A stretch of 64,000 bases of DNA from an uncultured Paracoccaceae bacterium (GTDB lineage Bacteria > Pseudomonadota > Alphaproteobacteria > Rhodobacterales > Rhodobacteraceae): positions 1-64,000 of the forward strand of contig CATOSU010000012.1 of assembly GCA_951812615.1 (NCBI GenBank), written 5' to 3'. The notes under the pieces are model-generated. The model did no database searches and had not been told where the DNA came from. It was given only the letters and a program-made list of their open reading frames with translations. Positions 18,152 through 28,803 of the stretch are shown piece after piece (within the stretch, counting starts at the first letter, position 1; each line of letters starts with the position of its first letter). Both the position numbers and the translations under genes were made by a program.

Positions 18152-19087
18152 GTGCGGATTTCAGAATTACCGGACAGCGATTACGCTAATTCCCGGACAG
18201 CCGTTTCGGTAAATCCCGGACAGTCCGGGCACGGCTGGTCACCTTTCTGCGATTATGTTTCGTTCACCATGGTTTCGGTGTTTTCATCGTCGGTCAAGTT
18301 TTTGCTTCATTCCTTTCGCCGCATGCCGTCTCCTTTCAATTCGATGCGGTGGGCGTTGTGCACAATCCGGTCGAGGATGGCGTCGGCGATGGTGGGCTCG
18401 CCGATCATGGCGTGCCAGCCTGAGACCGGCAGCTGCGCGGTGATGATCGTGGATCGCCGCTGATATCGTTCTTCGAAGAGTTCGAGCAGATCGAGACGTT
18501 GTTGGTCGGTCAGCCCGTGGGTGCCCCAATCGTCAAGGACCAGCAACTGAACCCGAGCGAGCTTGTCGACGAGGCGAGGAAACCGCCCATCGAGCCGGGC
18601 CATGGCCATATCCTCGAAGAGCCGCGGCAACCGGACATAGGACACGGAATGATCCAGGCGTGCGGCCTGATGGGCGAAGGCGCAAGCCAGCCAGGTCTTT
18701 CCGGTGCCGGTCTGGCCGGTGAGGATGATCTGATCCTTTGCCTTGATCCAGTTACCTTGGGCGAGCGACAGGATCTGGCGGCGGTCGAGCCCGCGGCTGG
18801 CGGTAAAGTCGACATCCTCGATACAGGCGTTTGGAAAGCGCATCTTGGCGTTTCTCAGCCAGTTAGCGAAGCGCTTGTCGGCACGGCACGTGGCTTCGCG
18901 GTCGAGCATGAGACCGAGCCATTCGTTGCGGTCGAGCGCCTGACCCGGGTCCTGTTCGGCGAGCGCTTTCCAGGCGTCTGCCATGCCTGTCAGGCTGAGC
19001 GCAGCCATTTGATCGAGTGTGGGATGTGTCAGCATCTGGTCTTTCTTCCTTGGGGTTAGCCCTCTCTGCGCCCACATCCTGCCAATC
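18152..19087 (-). mobile_element. Second IS21-family fragment (istB with one end)
   Basis: It is inserted in the first istA in opposite orientation. Three CCGGACAG-containing repeats at about 18170-18233 mark its istB-side terminus. The istA side is absent, and the junction with host istA near 19088 shows no terminal repeat, so it is a deleted remnant. Confidence 0.7.
18307..19035 (-). CDS. istB: IS21 helper ATPase IstB (second IS21)
   Basis: The 242-residue AAA+ protein has Walker A GQTGTGKT and Walker B LLVLDDWG. Its N-terminal domain begins [20 protein letters not shown], and AAGGAAG precedes the ATG at 19035. It assists IstA in transposition. Its own istA partner is missing here, so it is orphaned. 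Confidence 0.9.
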   Translation of the reverse strand: MLTHPTLDQMAALSLTGMADAWKALAEQDPGQALDRNEWLGLMLDREATCRADKRFANWLRNAKMRFPNACIEDVDFTASRGLDRRQILSLAQGNWIKAKDQIILTGQTGTGKTWLACAFAHQAARLDHSVSYVRLPRLFEDMAMARLDGRFPRLVDKLARVQLLVLDDWGTHGLTDQQRLDLLELFEERYQRRSTIITAQLPVSGWHAMIGEPTIADAILDRIVHNAHRIELKGDGMRRKE

Positions 19088-19232
19088 CGTATAGCGCGGT
19101 ACTGACGATTGAGCGGCGGGTCACGCGCGAAGGCATGATCTCGATCGGGGGCAATCTTTACTCGGTTCCAGACACCACGCGTCGTCGGACATTGGAAGTC
19201 CAGCACCACGTGACCGAGCTGCAGATAATTGA

Positions 19233-20261
<1,029 letters not shown>

Positions 20262-20325
20262 TCACCGTGACCGGAAAGTGGGGAATTTTACTTCGCCACT
20301 TTTGGGGATTTTTGAAACGGCATTT

Positions 20326-20703
20326 ACGCTCACGCGGAGTGCCATCGGAGACGCGCGGCCGACGCCGCGGCTTTGTCCGCTCCGGTGCGTCCAAAGATGC
20401 CTCCTCTGCGTCATCGCTCTCATCGTGCGGGTCGCCATCCGCCTCGGCCAGCGCCACCTGCAGATCCTCGAGCGCCAGTTCGAGCTGTTCGATCTCGCGC
20501 TTGATCTTCTCCGAGCTTGACCCGAAGGCCTGCTTCTGCAGCTTGGCGATCCTGACGCGCAGCGACTGGATCAGCAGATCGTGGGCCCGCAGCGTCGCCG
20601 ACATCTGGTCGTTCTCCGCCTGCAGGGCAGCGATCATCGCCTTCAGAACGGCAGGATCATCGGACAGATTGGTGAGAGCTTCGGACATGCGCATGGATAA
20701 CAC
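20326..20703 (-). pseudogene. tnpC: IS66 transposase TnpC, N-terminal fragment
   Basis: About 125 genuine residues remain: a coiled coil (LKAMIAALQAENDQM) and the LQKQAFGSSSEKIKREIEQL segment common to TnpC. The reading frame then passes into IS21 sequence. The zinc finger and DDE domain are missing. Confidence 0.85.
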
Positions 20704-20750
20704 GCGCTTAGATTATGCACCACAAAAACAAGCAATATCAGAGAGATAAA

Positions 20751-21098
20751 TCATCCGACCCGGGCCGGCGGCGCACCCCAGTCCGGCCGCCGCCAATCGA
20801 TGCCTTCCCACAGCATGGCCAGCTGCGCCGAGGTCAATCGCGCGCTCCCGTTAGCAGCCGAGGGCCTCGGAAACCGACCCCGCTCCAGAACCTTGTAATA
20901 AAGGCAGAACCCCTGACCATCCCAATAGAGCAACTTGATCCGGTCACCCCGCCGTCCCCTGAATGCGAAGACGGCGCCACTTGCCGGTTTCTGCCGCAGC
21001 ACGTCCTGCGCCAAAGCGGACAGCCCCGCGATCCCTTTTCTCATGTCGGTCGTGCCGCAGGCGAGGTAGACCCGGACCCCGGTGCCCGGACCAATCAT
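20751..21098 (-). CDS. tnpB: IS66 accessory protein TnpB
   Basis: A 115-residue protein with VYLACGTTDMRKGIAGLSAL, FAFRGRRGDRIKLLYWDGQG and the C-terminal LLWEGIDWR-like block (MLWEGIDWRRPDW). It overlaps tnpA by 4 bp. Appears intact. Confidence 0.92.
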   Translation of the reverse strand: MIGPGTGVRVYLACGTTDMRKGIAGLSALAQDVLRQKPASGAVFAFRGRRGDRIKLLYWDGQGFCLYYKVLERGRFPRPSAANGSARLTSAQLAMLWEGIDWRRPDWGAPPARVG

Positions 21099-21466
21099 GC
21101 CGTCTCCACCAGCCGGATCAGCCGGACAAGGTCGGCATCTCCGATCCCGCCACGGCAGCGCAGTTCGCGGCCATTCCGCAGAACTATATCAATCGTCGCG
21201 CCATCGCATGGCGGCTGTGCCTCGACAGCGGTGTCGTTCGCAGGGGTGTCGAGCGCGAGGAAAACGGTCTCGCCAGAATTTGGCCAAAGCCTCTTGCGCC
21301 GAAGCTCCCGTCGCCACTGATAGATGTGCTGCCGCGTTATATCATGCCGGCGGGCAACTTCGGCCACCGTTGCACCATCAACCCCGACCTCCATCAGGAT
21401 CGATAGCTTCTGTTCATCCGACCAGCGCCGGCGGCGTTCGACACCGACAATCACTTCATGACGCAT
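21095..21466 (-). CDS. tnpA: IS66 accessory protein TnpA
   Basis: A 123-residue helix-turn-helix protein (RRRWSDEQKLSILMEVGVDG, EVARRHDITRQHIYQWRREL). It is the first gene of the IS66 tnpABC set. Confidence 0.9.
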   Translation of the reverse strand: MRHEVIVGVERRRRWSDEQKLSILMEVGVDGATVAEVARRHDITRQHIYQWRRELRRKRLWPNSGETVFLALDTPANDTAVEAQPPCDGATIDIVLRNGRELRCRGGIGDADLVRLIRLVETA

Positions 21467-21610
21467 ATCCTGCTCCTGCCCGATACGACGTCGTTACCGA
21501 CGTCAATAACGACGGAGCATAAGATCTGATCACACAAGCTGGCAGGCGGTCCCAATCGGGCGGTTACGTGACAGCCTTTTTGCGCAGAGTTTTGATCTCT
21601 GGCACCTCGA

Positions 21611-21697
21611 CTAGGATCGTGGTTGCGGCTCGGAATCGGCAAACAATTTCATCCATTCGTACAAAGAATGCGTGCTCACCCCCAAAGCGCCGAGAGC
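21611..21697 (-). pseudogene. Short IS3-type OrfA remnant
   Basis: An in-frame segment LGVSTHSLYEWMKLFADSEP, ending at a TAG, resembles the helix-turn-helix part of IS3-family OrfA proteins. Only about 28 codons survive next to the IS66 end. The rest of 21568-21836 shows no gene. Confidence 0.4.
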
Positions 21698-21836
21698 TGG
21701 TTACTTATCTGCGATCTGGCTGTGCTTCGTGTGTTCCCCGAGCATGCCGAAAATGCAAAGCCGTGCGTCGATCACATCGATTTGACGTAGTCCCCCTGCA
21801 GCGGATCATGATTCGAGTGCGTTTGAGGTCGCATTC

Positions 21837-23087
21837 TCAGGTCTCCGATTTGGACGGTTTTGCAGTGCCTGCGATTGCCAATGATGTGACAGCGACCGCA
21901 TAAAGAATAGAACTGCCCCCGGTGACCAAAAACGGCAGGGTAAGACCAGTTTTCACAGTGGTGTAGAGGATAACGGCAATAGAGGTTCTGGTGACCCAAT
22001 CGTCGAGATCGACGGATTTGGCGAACGTCGGTGTGACTACGAGGATCCAGAACAAAAGCCCAACACCGATAACCCCGAATTTGTAGAATCCCTCGATCCA
22101 GAGATTGTGGGCATGTGGAATGAGGAAGCTGTCTGTGGTGAAATAGTCGTTCATCATCCGGACCCACGTTTCAGTATTGGCAATATCCACGAAACCGTTT
22201 CCGATGAGCCATGTTGGCATGCTTTGCTGAAGCGTCGTCACCCACAGGATCGTCCGCCCCGTTAGGGTAGGATCCTTTCCCAACAGTTCGAAGAACCACA
22301 CAAAATAGGGAAAGACGAGCGGAAGCAATAGTGCGAACCCGCCGCCAAGCAACAACGCGAGGCGCCAATGCCGTATGCCCAGTACAGCCAGCAGCACCCC
22401 GCCAATGCTCGATATGGTCGACGCCAGCATCAAGGTTGCAGCGCAGACCGCAAGAACCGGCAAGTTCTTCCAGCCCGTTCGGAACCAAGTGATCAAAAAC
22501 GCCAGTGCAGCGGTGTTGGACAACAAACCCTTGTGTGTGAAAATCCCGTTGAAACTGCGCCCGTATTCGGTGGTAAAAAACCCGAACGGATGCCCGACGA
22601 TCCACAAAAACAGGCTGACCACACAGGCAAATACCGCCAGTCGACGGAAGCTATCGAAAAGTTGACCGATAAGAACTGGCGCGGCGGAAAGAAATGACAC
22701 GCACAATAATTGTACCGTAAAGTTGCCATGGCGAAGCACGAGGCCGACAATACCGTCGCTTTGGGATGTCCAGACAATGGAGAGCCACATGTAGCCTACC
22801 AATGGGGTCCAGAGCGCCAAGGCCCAATAGAGCGGCTCCTTTCGCACTGGACGCAGCGCGACCACCCAGAACAGCAATAATACTCCCGCGACAAAGGCCA
22901 GCCGGACAAGAGCCACTTCTGTCTCGGTCATAGCTAGAAGCTCACCGGATGCAGATGGGGCCAAATATCGGGTGAAGAGAAACTTGCGGTAGATATTGGT
23001 CAGCAGAACCCAGGCCACGATCATAACTAGGCCGATAAAGGTGGATCGTGGAATCACCAGACGGGTCCGCGTGTGGGTATTGTACAT
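21837..23087 (-). CDS. O-antigen ligase / Wzy-type polymerase membrane protein
   Basis: A 416-residue multi-pass protein (about 10-12 helices) with the Wzy_C/WaaL-like conserved region: GIFTHKGLLSNTAALAFLI, then a large loop and HAHNLWIEGFYKFGVIGVGL. Such proteins polymerise or transfer undecaprenyl-linked glycans at the periplasmic face. In a Wzx/Wzc/Wza cluster it is the best candidate polymerase. I chose the ATG at 23087 (AAGGGCCGG upstream); the frame is open 50 codons further. It stands alone, isolated by IS elements on both sides. Confidence 0.85.
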   Translation of the reverse strand: MYNTHTRTRLVIPRSTFIGLVMIVAWVLLTNIYRKFLFTRYLAPSASGELLAMTETEVALVRLAFVAGVLLLFWVVALRPVRKEPLYWALALWTPLVGYMWLSIVWTSQSDGIVGLVLRHGNFTVQLLCVSFLSAAPVLIGQLFDSFRRLAVFACVVSLFLWIVGHPFGFFTTEYGRSFNGIFTHKGLLSNTAALAFLITWFRTGWKNLPVLAVCAATLMLASTISSIGGVLLAVLGIRHWRLALLLGGGFALLLPLVFPYFVWFFELLGKDPTLTGRTILWVTTLQQSMPTWLIGNGFVDIANTETWVRMMNDYFTTDSFLIPHAHNLWIEGFYKFGVIGVGLLFWILVVTPTFAKSVDLDDWVTRTSIAVILYTTVKTGLTLPFLVTGGSSILYAVAVTSLAIAGTAKPSKSET

Positions 23088-23404
23088 AACCGGCCCTTGA
23101 TAGTCTGCGCGTCTAGAAAACTTAGTCTTTCGGGAAATGCGAAAAGGTGTCTGCATTTCTGTCCGATACGGTCCAAGCCTCGTATGGGATCTCCGTCTTA
23201 GTCTTGACCTGATCGTGAATGAACACGGCACCGCCAAAAGCTACGTTGATTTGCTTCTAGTTCAAGTGATATTTGAGCGAGCAATCTAGCGCGTTCGGTA
23301 GAACGTCGCAATGTCGGATATTGCGCAACGCCGTGTCCTGAAGTGGTCCCAGAAAATCGGACAACGAGCTAAGGTGTATCCCAAAACTTTGAAGGGATAC
23401 GAGA

Positions 23405-23683
23405 ATGGCGAAACGCCGGAACTTTACAGATCAGTTTAAGGCTAAGGTCGCGTTGGAAGCGCTGCGTGGCGATAAGACCGTGCAGGAGATCGCGGCGAAG
23501 CATCAGCTTCACCCGAACCAAGTGAGCACATGGAAGCGGCAGGCCATTGATGGAATGGCGGATGTGTTCTCGGGTGGAGGCAAGCCGACGGGGCCGTCAG
23601 AGGCCGAAGTTAAAGACCTCCACGCCAAGATCGGGAGGCTGGCAGTCGAGAACGATTTTTTGTCAGAAGGGCTGAAGCGATGA
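23405..23683 (+). CDS. IS3-family transposase OrfA
   Basis: A 92-residue helix-turn-helix protein (KVALEALRGDKTVQEIAAKH, QVSTWKRQ) with a C-terminal zipper (IGRLAVENDFLSEGLKR). It overlaps orfB by 4 bp in the -1 frame. Confidence 0.9.
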   Translation: MAKRRNFTDQFKAKVALEALRGDKTVQEIAAKHQLHPNQVSTWKRQAIDGMADVFSGGGKPTGPSEAEVKDLHAKIGRLAVENDFLSEGLKR

Positions 23684-24045
23684 GCCCCGAGAAGAAACGC
23701 GCGATGATCAAGCGGGGCCATCCCGAACTAAGTGTCAGCCAGCAATGCAAGCTGGTGCGCCTGAGCCGGCCGGCATTCTACTATACACCGGTCGGCATCA
23801 ACGCGAACACGCTGGCGATAATGAAAGAGATTGATCGCGTGTTCACCAAATATCCGTTCTTCGGCAGCCGCCAGATCGCGGCCTTTCTGCGCCGGGAAAG
23901 GATCGTTGTTGGACGGCATCGAGTCAGGCGGCTGATGGCCAAGATGGGGCTGGAAGCGATCTACAAACGCCCCCATTCCGCGCTTGATCGACAGACCCCG
24001 GACGACGCATATTGGGCTGGCGTGGCAGAGCAAAAAGCAGCATGA
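23680..24045 (+). pseudogene. IS3-family OrfB with internal deletion
   Basis: The N-terminal domain (LSRPAFYY, GSRQIAAFLRRE, RRLMAKMGLEAIYKRPH) is joined in frame directly to the extreme C-terminus (SALDRQTPDDAYWAG). The whole DDE region, roughly 130-150 residues in relatives, is missing. The product cannot catalyse transposition. Confidence 0.88.
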
Positions 24046-24173
24046 AACCTAAACCCGATACACCTTAGAAACGTTGCAAAACTGTCCGAGAAGGTGGGAC
24101 CACTTCATCCGACCCCTCTGGTGCAACCAAAAAAACGCACCGGTCAGCTGCGCTACCGCGTAACACTCGTTAG

Positions 24174-24485
24174 AGCATCCCGCCGAAAACCTGAATCGTT
24201 TGGGATTGAACGAAGCCGCTAACGCGGCGTTTGGGGCGGGTTTGTAATGGTCGCTTCCTGTCTGAGAGGATCATGGGTGTTCAACCCATTTCTCAAACAG
24301 GAGTTTTCCGATGGCCGATCTCAGCCCTCTTCGTCGCCGCATGATCGAGGACATGACCGTCCGCAATTTGTCGCCGGCGACGCAGCGATCCTACGTCAGC
24401 GCGGTCTCGAAGTTCAGTCGATATTTTGGTCGTTCACCGGACAGGCTTGGCCTGGATGAGGTCCGCGACTTCCAGGTGCATCTTG
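24174..24485 (+). repeat. 312-bp repeat, inverted partner at 30029-30340
   Basis: It begins AGCATCCCGCCGAAAACC, contains a GCCGC-TAAC-GCGGC hairpin, and runs into the first 58 codons of a tyrosine-recombinase gene. The copy at 30029-30340 is the reverse complement and matches throughout by eye. A third partial copy (first 70 bp, with a few differences) lies at 50324-50393. The pair brackets sqdB and the sulfotransferase-like gene. Confidence 0.88.
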
Positions 24486-24721
24486 TCTCGAAGGGTATTT
24501 CGTGGGGGTCGCTCAACCAGATCGACTGCGCGCTGCGGTTCTTCTACGGCGTCACGCTCAATGAGGCGACAGTGCCGGAGCGCATTCCCTATGCCCGAAC
24601 ACCACGCAAGCTGCCGGTCGTCCTGAGCGCCGACGAGGTCGTCTGGATTCTCGAAGCTGTGTCCAGCCTGAAGAGCCGGGCGGCGCTCACGACCGCCTAT
24701 GCGGCACTCCTCGCCGGGTGA
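24311..24721 (+). pseudogene. Tyrosine recombinase (XerC/D-like), N-terminal part only
   Basis: 136 codons encode the core-binding domain (MADLSPLRRRMIEDMTVRNL, SYVSAVSKFSRYFGRSPDRL) and the first catalytic-domain segments (LPVVLSADEVVWILEA). The frame then stops. The Arg-His-Arg-Tyr catalytic set is absent. Integrases of this type often accompany IS91-like elements; that link is inferred. Confidence 0.75.
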
Positions 24722-24976
24722 CAGGATCGCGGCATGTCTCTCCAAATGATCGGGCAGAGGTTTACGGCTGTGTTGGCGGGGTGAATTGCACGCATCGGGC
24801 CGTGATGATGGCTGTGCCTGCTCCGCCGCCGCTTCGGATACCCAGGGGCGTTACTCCGGATCATCTGAATGACTGTGCCTTTTTGTTCTGGATGTCTGAT
24901 TTTCATAGGTCGGCCGTTGAACCAATTGAAGTCAGGGTTGCGGTTGAGTTTCTTGCAACAACACCGAACCGGGCCC
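24722..24976. other. Gap downstream of the truncated recombinase
   Basis: No gene is supported. The sequence separates the recombinase fragment from the terminator of sqdB. Confidence 0.4.
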
Positions 24977-25003
24977 AAAAAAGCGGGAGCCAAATGGCTC
25001 CCG
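24977..25003 (-). terminator. Rho-independent terminator after sqdB
   Basis: Read on the minus strand, a hairpin CGGGAGCC-ATTT-GGCTCCCG is followed within 1 nt by six T residues. It lies about 50 bp after the sqdB stop. Confidence 0.85.
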
Positions 25004-25052
25004 TGTTGCTGAATCCGATGTAGTCCGTCCGATGTCGGACTGGCAGCGGCCC

Positions 25053-26210
25053 TCAACGCCAAGTCGAAACACACGGAATCTTCGTCGTGTCGCATCGATC
25101 CGCGTATTTGCTTGCGATCTCCTTGACTTCTTCCATTAGCCCACCTTCGAGTTTGATTGGCTCCAGGCCCAATCCCAGGAAACGATCATTCGTCACGTGT
25201 AAATCATTTTCAGCCGCCTCGTTGCGCGGGTTGTCTACATAGGCGATTTCAGCGCCCATCAAGTCGTGGATCATCTGGGCCAGATCGCGCAACCTGTGGG
25301 TTTCCGTCATCTGGTTGAGAATATTCACGCGCTCGCCCTTTTGCGGCGGGTTGTTCAACGCTAGCTCGATGCAGCGGCAGGTGTCCTGGATGTGGATGAA
25401 TGCCCGCGTCTGGCCGCCGGTGCCATGCACGGTCAAGGGGTAGTTCACGGCAGCTTGCATGACGAAGCGGTTCAGCACCGTACCGTAGTCGCCGTCATAG
25501 TCAAAGCGGTTTATCAGCCGCTCATCCATCTTGGTCTCTTCGGTTTGGGTGCCCCAGACGATACCCTGATGCAGGTCGGTGACCTTGACTTGGTCGTTCT
25601 TGTTGTAGAACGCAAACAACAACTGATCCTGGCTTTTGGTCATGTGGTAGATGGAGCCAGGATTTGTCGGGTGGAGGATCTCGGTTTCGGTCTCGCCTTC
25701 GGGTGTGCCGACTTTCACCTGCAGATAGCCCTCGGGGATCTTCATCCCAGTGGTGCCATAGCCATAAACGCCCATGGTGCCAAGGTGGACCAGGTGCACA
25801 TCCAGACCAGATTCCACAATCGCAGCCAGCACGTCATTAGTGGCGTTCAGGTTGTTTGAGACGGTATAGCGCTTATGCGCCGAGGATTTCATCGAATAGG
25901 GGGCCGCGCGCTGTTCCGCGAAATGCACGATCGCATCGGGTTTTTCGTCGATGATGAGAGTCAGCAATCTGTGGTAGTGTTCTCCGACGGTAAAGTTATG
26001 AAATCCAATCTCTTTGCCGGTTAGTTCTTTCCAGACACGCAAACGTTCCCCGATAGGACGGATAGGTGTCAGGCTGTCCACCTCTAACTCAATATCGATT
26101 TTCCGGCGGCTCATGTTGTCGACAATTATCACGTCATGACCATGGCTCGACAAATAGAGCGCATTCGGCCAGCCGCAAAAGCCGTCCCCACCCAAAATAA
26201 TGACTTTCAT
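25053..26210 (-). CDS. sqdB: UDP-sulfoquinovose synthase
   Basis: A 385-residue extended SDR enzyme of the SQD1/SqdB family. It converts UDP-glucose plus sulfite to UDP-sulfoquinovose. Seen are the NAD-binding GGDGFCGWP (residues 7-15), [10 protein letters not shown], the THR-containing [11 protein letters not shown] and the catalytic YHMTK block, followed by SQD1-type WGTQT and [12 protein letters not shown]. The ATG at 26210 has AGGAACC upstream. The product serves sulfolipid or sulfonated polysaccharides. Its place inside a polysaccharide cluster and beside a sulfotransferase-like gene favours the latter, but this is inferred. No sqdA, sqdC or sqdD neighbour is present. Confidence 0.93.
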   Translation of the reverse strand: MKVIILGGDGFCGWPNALYLSSHGHDVIIVDNMSRRKIDIELEVDSLTPIRPIGERLRVWKELTGKEIGFHNFTVGEHYHRLLTLIIDEKPDAIVHFAEQRAAPYSMKSSAHKRYTVSNNLNATNDVLAAIVESGLDVHLVHLGTMGVYGYGTTGMKIPEGYLQVKVGTPEGETETEILHPTNPGSIYHMTKSQDQLLFAFYNKNDQVKVTDLHQGIVWGTQTEETKMDERLINRFDYDGDYGTVLNRFVMQAAVNYPLTVHGTGGQTRAFIHIQDTCRCIELALNNPPQKGERVNILNQMTETHRLRDLAQMIHDLMGAEIAYVDNPRNEAAENDLHVTNDRFLGLGLEPIKLEGGLMEEVKEIASKYADRCDTTKIPCVSTWR

Positions 26211-26614
26211 TAAGGTTCCTTTCACACAGAAATGTCTGAGTCTGCGGCAGTGTATAAACAGCAATCCGGGGAAAGAAAAGCGCCACCGGACGGTATCAAC
26301 GGACAAAGCGCGCAACTCGGGTCGAGCGCGATTTCCCTTCACCAACAAGTGTATATCCCTCCGACGCCGCTCTGCCAGCGCCTATTTTCAACCACGCACC
26401 TTGGCAATTACAGCCGAAGCCCGTAATGCTGGGCTACAACGTGACAAATGGTTGGGTTTCAAAGGCATCACGGCAGTATCGCCGCGCTTGATCGGAGCAC
26501 AGATATGCGAACGCGACGAACGCTGATTTCTGCAGGCGCTGAGGTGTCGCCTTTTTGGGCTAAACCTCAACGAGCTCCATTACATCTAAAACCTCGTTTC
26601 ATCAGGACTCTGTC
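26211..26614. other. Divergent gap between sqdB and the sulfotransferase-like gene
   Basis: 404 bp with no supported gene. It should contain both promoters. Overlapping short frames on both strands lack ribosome sites. Confidence 0.4.
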
Positions 26615-27355
26615 ATGCTTACGGACTCTTCCCGCGCCATCACCACCTTGCGTTCCGCTGCCAAATCAGCGCTTCAAAAAATTCCATCGCCTCATGATGC
26701 CATCGTCGTCGCAAGCTTCGGACGCGCTGGCAGCACTCTGATCTATGATGCGGTCGTGAATGCTATGGCCAAGGCCAAGCCCGCGCTTCCCTACTCACTA
26801 GCGCAAAAGCTGGTTCAAAGCGATGCGTTCGACCCTCCGATGCCGGTTTTTCGAAAGGGTGTCGTTTACAAGACCCACGCCTACCCGGACCTACTCGAGG
26901 GTCAGGCCAATGTGCGAGCAATATTTCTGTTTGGATCGGCGGTGGAAACCGCGCTGTCCGTGCACGCGCAAAAAACACTACGCGGCGAGGGCTGGGTCAA
27001 GCGTCATTTCGATCATCTACGCCGGCCTTATGACTATGAAAACCTACTCAAATCAGACGTGCTGGGATTGCGCGATCAGTGCATCGCGTGGATGGGCGCT
27101 GAAACGCATCCGGTTCTGTGCCTACGATACGAAGGGCTGTGGGAAAATACTGACCGAATATCGGAATTCTGCGGATTAAACATCCGCTTGCCCGTGAAGA
27201 GGAGGCGCACACGCAAGGACATCGCGCCCGACCTTCTGGCTGCAGCGCAAAGAGTCTACAGCCCGATTGACGAAGACTTGGCGCGATTGCCCGACTGTTT
27301 CATAGCCGAGTCACGTATAGGCCGGATGCTGGTTCCTGTTTCTGCCGCCCTATAG
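26615..27355 (+). CDS. Sulfotransferase-like protein, C-terminus replaced by an IS630 fragment
   Basis: 246 codons. The N-terminal P-loop [14 protein letters not shown] matches the 5'-phosphosulfate binding loop of PAPS-dependent sulfotransferases. [19 protein letters not shown] and [16 protein letters not shown] fit the 3'-phosphate region and following strand. It would sulfate a sugar or lipid in the cytosol. The last nine codons (from MLVPVSAAL) derive from IS630 DNA beginning near 27322, so the native end is probably lost at about residue 236. The core may be complete enough to work; this is not certain. Confidence 0.65.
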   Translation: MLTDSSRAITTLRSAAKSALQKIPSPHDAIVVASFGRAGSTLIYDAVVNAMAKAKPALPYSLAQKLVQSDAFDPPMPVFRKGVVYKTHAYPDLLEGQANVRAIFLFGSAVETALSVHAQKTLRGEGWVKRHFDHLRRPYDYENLLKSDVLGLRDQCIAWMGAETHPVLCLRYEGLWENTDRISEFCGLNIRLPVKRRRTRKDIAPDLLAAAQRVYSPIDEDLARLPDCFIAESRIGRMLVPVSAAL

Positions 27356-27527
27356 CCCCGATCTCAACCCGGTCGAGATGGCCTTCTCGAAACTCAAAGC
27401 ACACCTGCGCAGGATCGGCGCTCGAACCTTCACCGACATGTTCAAAGCCCTCACTGAAATCTGCGATCTCTTCTCACCGGAAGAGTGCTGGAACTACTTC
27501 AAGGCTGCCGGATATGCCTCAGGTTAA
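27322..27527 (+). pseudogene. IS630-family transposase, C-terminal fragment
   Basis: In the frame not used by the sulfotransferase it encodes [20 protein letters not shown] and a tail ending AAGYASG-stop. This is the final third of an IS630 DDE transposase, including the last catalytic Glu. It meets the oppositely oriented IS630 fragment tail-to-tail at about 27530. Confidence 0.85.
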
Positions 27528-27530
27528 AGG

Positions 27531-28208
27531 TCGGATGCCTTAAGGTGGGCTTTGAGCTTTGAGAGGGCCATTTCGATGGGGTTCAGGTCTGGGGAACATG
27601 GCGGCAAGAACAGGAACCAGCACCCGGCGTCCTGCATCGCATTGGCAGCGGCGGCATTCTTGTGCGTGGCAAGATTGTCCAGGATGACGACAGTACCGGG
27701 TACCAGTTCCGGGACCAGCACCTTCTCGACATACGCCGCGAAGGTCGTATCATCCATCGCGCCCTTGATGATCCAAGGCGTGATCATGTCGTCGGCGGTG
27801 AGCCCCGCGATGAATGTCTGTGCCCCTCATGAACCGAGCATCCATTTCGAGACGGTCCCCACGCGGCGCCCATCCTCTGAGTCTGGTCAGGTTTGTTTTC
27901 ACCGAGGTTTCGTCAATGAAGACAACGCGCTCTGGGTGTGCTGACACTGCTGGAATGCGATGCCTGAACCAATCTTCGCGCTGCCGCCTACCTTGATTCG
28001 GCGGCGCTCGGCGGCCACCAACGACTTTTTTTGTGCGATAGCCGAGTTTGCGAAGGAACTTGCCAATTGGGGATGGGTCCGCGCGCACGCCGGTTGCGTC
28101 ATGCAAGGCAGAGGCCAACTCCGACATCGTGATTTCGCCATCCTGCGCGATAACCTCTGCGACGAAAGATCGGTAAGGATCGAGCTTTCTCTTGCCTTTC
28201 GGCCGACC
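27531..28208 (-). pseudogene. IS630-family transposase, truncated and frameshifted
   Basis: It reads GRPKGKRKLDPYRSFVAEVI at 28208, then ITMSELASALHDATGV, VVFIDETSVKTNLTRLRGWA, a frameshift near 27830, and VLDNLATHKN-like VVILDNLATHKN and PCSPDLNPIEMALSKLKAHL. The N-terminal helix-turn-helix and the extreme C-terminus are missing. Confidence 0.85.
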
Positions 28209-28211
28209 TTA

Positions 28212-28803
28212 CGCTGTCGCAGCCCGAGGCTTCCAGCGCCAGGTCGAGCGTGGCGGTCACGTCCTCAGCCTTCATCGTCGTGCAGAGCTTCCAGGCGATG
28301 ATGTACCGGCTATAGTCATCCAAGATGGTGCTGAGGTAGAACCAGCCCCAGCCGAGGACCTTCAGATAGGTAAAGTCGGTCTGCCACAGCTCATTGGGGC
28401 GCGTGGTTTTGTCCCGGAACTCATTGGCCGCCTTCATCACGATGTGCGCCGGTGCCGTGACCAGGTCTTCCGCCTTCAGGATGCGGTAAACTGATGATTC
28501 CGAGACAAAATACTGCTTCTCATCGGTATATTTCACCGCCAGCTCACGCGGGGTCAGATCCTCATGCTCGAGCGCGAACTCGATAATGCCCGCCCGCGTC
28601 TCATCCGGGAGGCGGTTCCACACAGACCCCGGATGAGGCGCCGTGTCCGCGAGCGCGTCAAGCCCACCCTCGGACCAGCGGTCATACCAGCGGTAATAGG
28701 TCGTGCGTGGGATGCCGAGCATGGCCAGCGTCTGACGGGCGGGCAGATGTGAGGCTTCGACGGTGCGGATGATCTCCAGCTTCTCCGATGCGGGATACCT
28801 CAT
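28212..28803 (-). pseudogene. IS3-family OrfB, 3' truncated
   Basis: It contains the HTH part (LPARQTLAMLGIPRTTYYRW) and rve core blocks ELWQTDFTYLKVLGWGW and LDDYSRYIIAWKL. It ends at LEASGCDSVR before the catalytic Glu. The apparent continuation is antisense IS630 sequence. Confidence 0.85.

Larger units (their letters stand above)
20326..21567 (-). mobile_element. IS66-family element, truncated on the tnpC side
   Basis: The tnpA-side end (GTAACCGCCCGATTGG, read on the minus strand) lies at 21567. tnpA, tnpB and the first part of tnpC are present in order. The rest of tnpC and the far end are lost where the IS21 material begins near 20326. Confidence 0.8.
23339..24107 (+). mobile_element. 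IS3-family deletion derivative with intact ends
   Basis: A 769-bp unit with inverted ends TGAAGTGGTCCCA on both sides (TCGGACAG further in) and a 3-bp target duplication TCC at 23336-23338 and 24108-24110. orfA is complete. orfB has lost its central catalytic core but keeps both its ends, so the unit is a non-autonomous derivative. Confidence 0.85.

Noticed and set aside
21568..21903. Plus-strand 111-codon frame right of the IS66 end
   Set aside because: It runs antisense into the ligase gene, is Arg/Cys-rich and has no domain.
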